Below, piece by piece: positions 57,592-64,000 of a stretch of 64,000 bases of DNA (the first letter of the stretch is position 1; each line of letters begins with the position of its first letter). A program made the position numbers and the translations under genes. The notes below the pieces were generated by a model that was not told where the DNA came from, made no database searches, and saw only the letters and a list, made by a program, of their open reading frames with translations. Source of the DNA: Actinoplanes sp. TBRC 11911 (GTDB taxonomy: Bacteria > Actinomycetota > Actinomycetes > Mycobacteriales > Micromonosporaceae); NCBI RefSeq assembly GCF_012933445.1, contig NZ_JABBNC010000038.1:1-64000 (forward strand), read 5' to 3'.

Positions 57592-58431
57592 TTACCCGCG
57601 CTTGCGGGTCGCGTAGCGGCGGCGAACGATCATCTTGTCGCTCGGCTGACCCTTACGACGGGTACGGCCCTCGGGCTTACCCTGCGGGTTCACCGGGTGA
57701 CGACCACCCGAGGTCTTACCCTCACCACCACCGTGCGGGTGGTCGATCGGGTTCATGGCGACACCGCGGACGGTCGGGCGCTTGCCCTTCCAGCGCATGC
57801 GGCCGGCCTTGCCCCAGTTGATGTTCGACTGTTCGGCATTGCCGATCTCGCCGACCGTCGCGCGGCAGCGGATGTCGACCCGGCGGATCTCACCGGAGGG
57901 CATACGCAGCGTGGCGTACGCGCCTTCACGGCCGAGCAGCTGGATACCGACACCGGCCGAACGGGCCAGCTTGGCGCCACCGCCGGGACGAAGCTCCACA
58001 CCGTGGACCGTCGTACCGACCGGGATGTTGCGCAGGGGCAGGTTGTTCCCCGGCTTGATGTCCGCACCCGGGCCCGACTCCACCGCGTCGCCCTGCTTCA
58101 GGTCCTTCGGCGCCAGGATGTAGCGCTTCTCGCCGTCGGCGTAGTGCAGCAGCGCGATGCGGGAGGTGCGGTTCGGGTCGTACTCGATGTGCGCGACCTT
58201 GGCCGGCACGCCGTCCTTGTCGACCCGCTTGAAGTCGATCAGCCGGTACTGCCGCTTGTGGCCGCCGCCCTGGTGCCGCGTGGTGATGCGGCCGTGGACG
58301 TTGCGACCACCCTTCTTGGGCAGCGGGACCAGCAGAGACTTCTCCGGCGTGGACCGGGTGATCTCGGCGAAGTCGGCGACGCTCGAGCCGCGGCGGCCGG
58401 GCGTGGTCGGCTTGTACTTACGGATAGCCAT
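57592..58431 (-). CDS. rplB: Ribosomal protein L2
   Basis: L2 is close to the peptidyl-transferase centre and helps subunit association. The 279 residues have RRGSSVADFAEITRSTPEKSLLVPLPKKGGRNVHGRITTRHQGGGHKRQYRLIDF. The conserved His of the family lies in PTVRGVAMNPIDHPHGGGEGKTSGGRHPV. Full length. Confidence 0.98.
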   Translation of the reverse strand: MAIRKYKPTTPGRRGSSVADFAEITRSTPEKSLLVPLPKKGGRNVHGRITTRHQGGGHKRQYRLIDFKRVDKDGVPAKVAHIEYDPNRTSRIALLHYADGEKRYILAPKDLKQGDAVESGPGADIKPGNNLPLRNIPVGTTVHGVELRPGGGAKLARSAGVGIQLLGREGAYATLRMPSGEIRRVDIRCRATVGEIGNAEQSNINWGKAGRMRWKGKRPTVRGVAMNPIDHPHGGGEGKTSGGRHPVNPQGKPEGRTRRKGQPSDKMIVRRRYATRKRG

Positions 58432-58445
58432 TGATTTACAACCCC

Positions 58446-58748
58446 TTAGCTGACCGGGCCGCCGAAGGCCTCGATACGGTCACCGTCAGCCAGCTTGACC
58501 ATCGCCCGCTTGGTCGCCTTGCGCTGACCAAAGCCGGTCCGGGTGCGCTTGCGCTTACCCTCGCGGTTCGCGGTGTTCACCGTCAGGACGCGAACGTCGA
58601 AGATCTGCTGGATCGCGATCTTGATCTCGGTCTTGTTCGCGTCCGGGCGGACGAGGAACGTGTACCAGTTCTGATCGAGAACGCTGTAGCTCTTCTCGGA
58701 GACCACTGGCGCGATGATGATGTCGCGCGGGTCGGCGACAGTGCTCAC
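58446..58748 (-). CDS. rplW: Ribosomal protein L23
   Basis: L23 at the tunnel exit docks trigger factor and SRP. The 100-residue protein has PRDIIIAPVVSEKSYSVLDQNWYTFLVRPDANKTEIKIAIQQIFDVRVLTVNT, the family core. It overlaps rplD by 4 bases (gene order S10-L3-L4-L23-L2). Confidence 0.97.
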   Translation of the reverse strand: MSTVADPRDIIIAPVVSEKSYSVLDQNWYTFLVRPDANKTEIKIAIQQIFDVRVLTVNTANREGKRKRTRTGFGQRKATKRAMVKLADGDRIEAFGGPVS

Positions 58749-59395
58749 TTGTTCTCCTCCTCGGAGGCCTCGGCCGGCGCGCCCAGGAATTCATTGAGCG
58801 CCTCGGTGGTGAAGACCACGTCGTCGGCGACCAGCACGTCGTACGTGTTGAGCTGGCCCGCCTCGAGGAGGTGAACCGTCGGCTCGTTACGCAGCGACAC
58901 CCAGTTGAGCTCGTCGGTGCTGCTCAGCACGACCAGGACCTTCTTGGACTCGGTCGCCTTGCGCAGGGTCGCGATCGCGGCCTTGGTCGACGGCTTGTCG
59001 CCGTTGACGAACGCCTCGACCACGTGCACCCGGCCGTCACGAGCCCGGTCGGACAGAGCGCCACGCAGCGCGGCGACCTTCATCTTCTTGGGGGTCCGCT
59101 GGCTGTAGTCGCGCGGCACCGGGCCGTGCACGACGCCACCGCCGGCGAACTGCGGCGCGCGGATCGAGCCCTGGCGGGCACGACCGGTGCCCTTCTGCTT
59201 GTAGGGCTTCTTGCCGCCGCCGGCGACCTCACCGCGGGTCTTGACCTTGTGCGTCCCCTGCCGTGCGGCGGCCAGCTGGGCCACCACGACCTGGTGCATC
59301 AGCGGGATGTTGGCCTGAACGTCGAAGACGTGGCCCGGCAGTTCTACGGAGCCGGCCTTGGCGCCCTCGATGTTGATCACGTCAACCGTGCTCAC
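58745..59395 (-). CDS. rplD: Ribosomal protein L4
   Basis: L4 has a loop lining the exit tunnel, and in many bacteria it also represses the S10 operon. The 216 residues include QGTHKVKTRGEVAGGGKKPYKQKGTGRARQGSIRAPQFAGGGVVHGPVPRDYSQRTPKKMK, the extended loop. It overlaps rplC by 4 bases. Confidence 0.97.
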   Translation of the reverse strand: MSTVDVINIEGAKAGSVELPGHVFDVQANIPLMHQVVVAQLAAARQGTHKVKTRGEVAGGGKKPYKQKGTGRARQGSIRAPQFAGGGVVHGPVPRDYSQRTPKKMKVAALRGALSDRARDGRVHVVEAFVNGDKPSTKAAIATLRKATESKKVLVVLSSTDELNWVSLRNEPTVHLLEAGQLNTYDVLVADDVVFTTEALNEFLGAPAEASEEENK

Positions 59396-60042
59396 TTCGC
59401 ACCGCCCTTCTTCGCCGCGGTGCGAACCAGGATCAGCGCGCCCTTGGGACCGGGCACCGCACCCTTGATCAGCAGCAGGTTGTTCTCGGTGTCGACGGCC
59501 TGCACCGCGAGGTTCTGCACGGTGAAGCGGTTGCTGCCCATGCGGCCCGCCATCCGGACGCCCTTGAAGACGCGACCCGGGGTGGCGCAGGCGCCGATCG
59601 AGCCCGGCGAGCGGTGCTTGCGCTCGACGCCGTGGCTGCTCTTGAGGCCGTGGAAGCCGTGCCGCTTCATGACACCCGCGTAGCCCTTGCCCTTGGTCTT
59701 ACCGGTGACGTCGACGACGGTGCCCGCCTCGAACGCCTCAACGGTGACCTCTTGGCCGAGCTCGTACGCTCCGGCGTCGGTGGTGCGCAGCTCCACGACG
59801 TGGCGCCGCGGCGACACGCCGGCCTTGGCGAAGTGACCGCCCTCGGGCTTGTTCACCTTGCGCGGGTCGATGGCGCCGTACGCCAGCTGGACGGCCGCGT
59901 AGCCGTCCTTGTCATCGGTGCGGACCTGGGTCACGACGCACGGGCCGGCCTGCACCACGGTTACCGGGACGACCTTGTTGTTGTCCCAGACCTGGGTCAT
60001 GCCGAGCTTGGCGCCCAGGATCCCCTTAACTTGCCTGTCCAT
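59392..60042 (-). CDS. rplC: Ribosomal protein L3
   Basis: L3 approaches the peptidyl-transferase centre and helps start 50S assembly. The 216-residue protein has GILGAKLGMTQVWDNNKVVPVTVVQAGPCVVTQVRT, and the loop KGKGYAGVMKRHGFHGLKSSHGVERKHRSPGSIGACATPGRVFKGVRMAGRMG near 120-175. rpsJ ends 12 bases upstream. Confidence 0.97.
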   Translation of the reverse strand: MDRQVKGILGAKLGMTQVWDNNKVVPVTVVQAGPCVVTQVRTDDKDGYAAVQLAYGAIDPRKVNKPEGGHFAKAGVSPRRHVVELRTTDAGAYELGQEVTVEAFEAGTVVDVTGKTKGKGYAGVMKRHGFHGLKSSHGVERKHRSPGSIGACATPGRVFKGVRMAGRMGSNRFTVQNLAVQAVDTENNLLLIKGAVPGPKGALILVRTAAKKGGAK

Positions 60043-60054
60043 TAGTCGTGATCC

Positions 60055-60363
60055 CTACAGCTTGATCTCGATGTCGACGCCAGCCGGCAGGTCGAGGCGC
60101 ATGAGCGAGTCGACCGTCTTGGGGGTCGGGTCGATGATGTCGATCAGACGCTTGTGCGTGCGCATCTCGAAGTGCTCGCGCGAGTCCTTGTACTTGTGCG
60201 GCGAACGGATCACGCAGAAACGGTTGATCTCCGTGGGCAGCGGCACCGGGCCAGCAACCTGCGCCCCGGTACGCGTCACCGTCTCGACGATCTTCCGCGC
60301 CGAGGAGTCGACGACCTCGTGGTCATAGGCCTTGAGCCGGATGCGGATCTTCTGTCCCGCCAT
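60055..60363 (-). CDS. rpsJ: Ribosomal protein S10 (NusE)
   Basis: S10 is a 30S head protein that also joins NusB in antitermination. The 102 residues read [101 protein letters not shown] in overlapping motifs. It heads the S10-spc series. The tuf gene lies about 310 bases upstream. Confidence 0.98.
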
Positions 60364-60673
60364 GGTGGCTTCTGTTTCCTTCTCTCGATGCCGCTACGTG
60401 CGAGAACGGTGGCCCTCGCATGCCCGCAGGACCCCTGATCCTGCGTTGTCCGACCCCCGCGGTCGGGCGTGTCGCGCCTACCAGACAGAAAACTGCGCAG
60501 TGCAATGCAGCCATCTCGATCACGGGGATCTAAGGTGCCGAGCGGCAGAAAAACACACCCGGACACCCGGCGAGGGTGGTTGGCAACCTTGCGGTAACCA
60601 ACCACCCTGCGCGGACGCAACCTGACTAGTATGCCGGATTAACTCCAGCAACGCTAATCGGGGTAATCCTAGG
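60364..60673. other. Intergenic region between tuf and rpsJ
   Basis: About 310 bases carry the tuf terminator hairpin (listed separately) and presumably the promoter of the S10-spc operon. A plausible leftward pair is TTGCAC followed after 19 bases by TAGGCG near 60470-60505, but the match is poor. I see no gene; frames here have no start context. Confidence 0.6.
60574..60607 (-). terminator. Terminator after tuf
   Basis: Two 15-base arms (GGGTGGTTGGCAACC and its partner) pair with two mismatches around a TTGC loop. On the leftward strand a TGTTTTT run follows about 20 bases later. It lies about 66 bases after the tuf stop. Confidence 0.7.
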
Positions 60674-61867
60674 TCAGGCGTTGATCTTCGTGACCGTGCC
60701 GGCGCCGACGGTGCGGCCACCCTCACGGATCGCGAACTTCAGGCCCTGCTCCATGGCGATGGGCTGGATCAGCTTGACCGCCATGGTGGTGGAGTCGCCC
60801 GGCATGACCATCTCGGTGCCCTCGGGCAGCGTGACGACGCCGGTGACGTCCGTGGTGCGGAAGTAGAACTGCGGGCGGTAGTTCTGGAAGAACGGGGTGT
60901 GCCGGCCGCCCTCTTCCTTCGAGAGGATGTAGACCTGGCCCTCGAACTCCGTGTGCGGGGTCGTGGTGCCCGGCTTGACGACCACCATGCCGCGCTCGAC
61001 GTCCTCGCGCTTGATGCCACGCAGCAGCAGACCGACGTTCTCACCCGCGCGGGCCTCGTCGAGCAGCTTGCGGAACATCTCGATACCGGTGCATACCGTC
61101 CGCTGCGACTTCTCGCGGATACCGACGATCTCGACTTCCTCGTTGGGCTTGAGGATGCCGCGCTCCGCCCGGCCGGTGACGACGGTGCCACGACCGGTGA
61201 TCGTGAAAACGTCCTCGATCGGCATGAGGAACGGCTTCTCGATGTCGCGCTCCGGCTGCGGAATCGCGGTGTCGACCGCGTTCATCAGCTCGAGCAGCTT
61301 GGCGGTCCACTCCTTGTCGCCCTCGAGCGCCTTGAGAGCGGAGACGCGCACGACCGGTACGTCGTCGCCCGGGAACTCGTAGGTGCTCAGAAGCTCGCGG
61401 ACCTCGAGCTCGACGAGCTCGAGGAGCTCCTCGTCCTCGACCATGTCGCTCTTGTTGAGCGCCACGACGATGTACGGAACGCCGACCTGGCGGGCCAGGA
61501 GCACGTGCTCCTTGGTCTGCGGCATCGGGCCGTCGGTCGCGGCGACCACCAGGATCGCGCCGTCCATCTGGGCGGCACCGGTGATCATGTTCTTGATGTA
61601 GTCGGCGTGGCCGGGGCAGTCCACGTGCGCGTAGTGCCGCGACGCGGTCTGGTACTCGACGTGCGCGATCGAGATCGTGATGCCGCGGGCCTTCTCCTCC
61701 GGCGCCTTGTCGATCTCGTCGAACGGGGTGTACGGGTTCAGGTCGGGGTATTCGTCGTGCAGGACCTTCGTGATGGCCGCAGTCAGCGTCGTCTTACCGT
61801 GGTCGATATGACCAATGGTGCCGATGTTGACGTGCGGCTTAGTCCGCTCGAACTTCGCCTTCGCCAC
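60674..61867 (-). CDS. tuf: Elongation factor Tu
   Basis: EF-Tu delivers aminoacyl-tRNA to the A site. The 397 residues have G1 GHIDHGKTTL, G2 with RGITISIAHVEYQT, G3 DCPGHADYIKNMI, G4 NKSD (about 136-139), and DVFTITGRGTVVTGRAERG in domain II. The G1 motif has Ile in place of the usual Val after GH, which is common in actinobacteria. It follows fusA by 128 bases with a hairpin in the gap. Confidence 0.98.
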   Translation of the reverse strand: MAKAKFERTKPHVNIGTIGHIDHGKTTLTAAITKVLHDEYPDLNPYTPFDEIDKAPEEKARGITISIAHVEYQTASRHYAHVDCPGHADYIKNMITGAAQMDGAILVVAATDGPMPQTKEHVLLARQVGVPYIVVALNKSDMVEDEELLELVELEVRELLSTYEFPGDDVPVVRVSALKALEGDKEWTAKLLELMNAVDTAIPQPERDIEKPFLMPIEDVFTITGRGTVVTGRAERGILKPNEEVEIVGIREKSQRTVCTGIEMFRKLLDEARAGENVGLLLRGIKREDVERGMVVVKPGTTTPHTEFEGQVYILSKEEGGRHTPFFQNYRPQFYFRTTDVTGVVTLPEGTEMVMPGDSTTMAVKLIQPIAMEQGLKFAIREGGRTVGAGTVTKINA

Positions 61868-61944
61868 TGGTGTCCTCCTGTGGACTGTGTTTACTTTCGC
61901 CCGGCACGCCCGATAAGGCGATAGGGACTCTGTCGACTGCTCGC

Positions 61945-61975
61945 GCGCGTACGGTCCGCGACGGACCGCACGCGC
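61945..61975. repeat. Hairpin between fusA and tuf
   Basis: GCGCGTACGGTCCG pairs with its partner over 14 bases with one mismatch (a G-U pair in RNA) and a CGA loop, about 20 bases after the fusA stop. No T-run follows, so partial termination or processing are both possible. Confidence 0.5.
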
Positions 61976-61995
61976 CTCAACGCTTCCGGCGGGTA

Positions 61996-64000
<2,005 letters not shown>

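Noticed and set aside
60364..60673. Small gene or RNA between tuf and rpsJ
   Set aside because: Only the tuf terminator and weak promoter-like boxes are visible; frames have no Shine-Dalgarno or family match.

Overview
The window is one stretch of a high-GC actinobacterial chromosome. Actinoplanes or another member of the Micromonosporaceae is the best guess. The guess rests on GC-rich third codon positions, frequent GTG and TTG starts, a CIRCE-controlled groES-groEL1 pair with a histidine-rich GroEL tail, a conservon (sensor kinase, roadblock, DUF742, GTPase), DUF1707 proteins and Zn-ribbon forms of S4, S14 and L36. No 16S rRNA gene is present, so the genus is an inference.

Layout, left to right. 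1-489 is the start of a sugar-binding lipoprotein that runs off the left edge. 871-2550 holds a Cys-tRNA(Pro) deacylase-like gene and a methyltransferase. They diverge from groES-groEL (2804-4839), whose promoter lies between and under two CIRCE operators. 4890-12734 is a leftward housekeeping block: acpS, nnrE-nnrD fusion, alr, lipase-like hydrolase, tsaE, ung, tsaB, rimI, tsaD and a small unknown gene. Many junctions overlap by 1-8 bases, and together they supply t6A modification of tRNA. 12903-14713 is a two-gene module with a WXG100-like small protein and a DUF1023 hydrolase. glmS (14734-16617) diverges from an MmpS-like membrane protein, whose 3' end is abutted by a tnpB element (17538 to about 19060). 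That element carries an intact TnpB nuclease, a candidate guide-RNA end and a divergent orphan Phd/YefM-type antitoxin. A PLP aminotransferase, glmM and rpsI-rplM follow.

23533-30854 is the most regulatory part. It has an internally shortened uroporphyrinogen-III-synthase/winged-helix protein, a conservon, and a divergent pair made of a substrate-binding lipoprotein and an ABC ATPase with no permease. A single sequence closely resembling a type I-E CRISPR repeat sits just upstream of the sensor-kinase ribosome binding site. A membrane protein and a secreted RNase Sa-like ribonuclease follow. 32698-38328 is a seven-gene thiamine operon (thiE-thiO-thiS-thiG-thiE-like-thiD-thiC) headed by a TPP riboswitch. 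An ABC-F ATPase, an RsmC-like methyltransferase and a small membrane protein come next.

41622-64000 is the translation supercluster, all leftward: fusA (partial), tuf, S10, spc and alpha operons, secY, adk, map, infA, rpmJ, rpsM, rpsK, rpsD, rpoA, rplQ and truA. Two tandem DUF1707 membrane proteins lie between map and infA. The most useful leads are the tnpB-antitoxin element, the solitary CRISPR-like repeat, the permease-less transporter pair opposite the conservon, and the shortened HemD-like regulator. None is proved from sequence alone.
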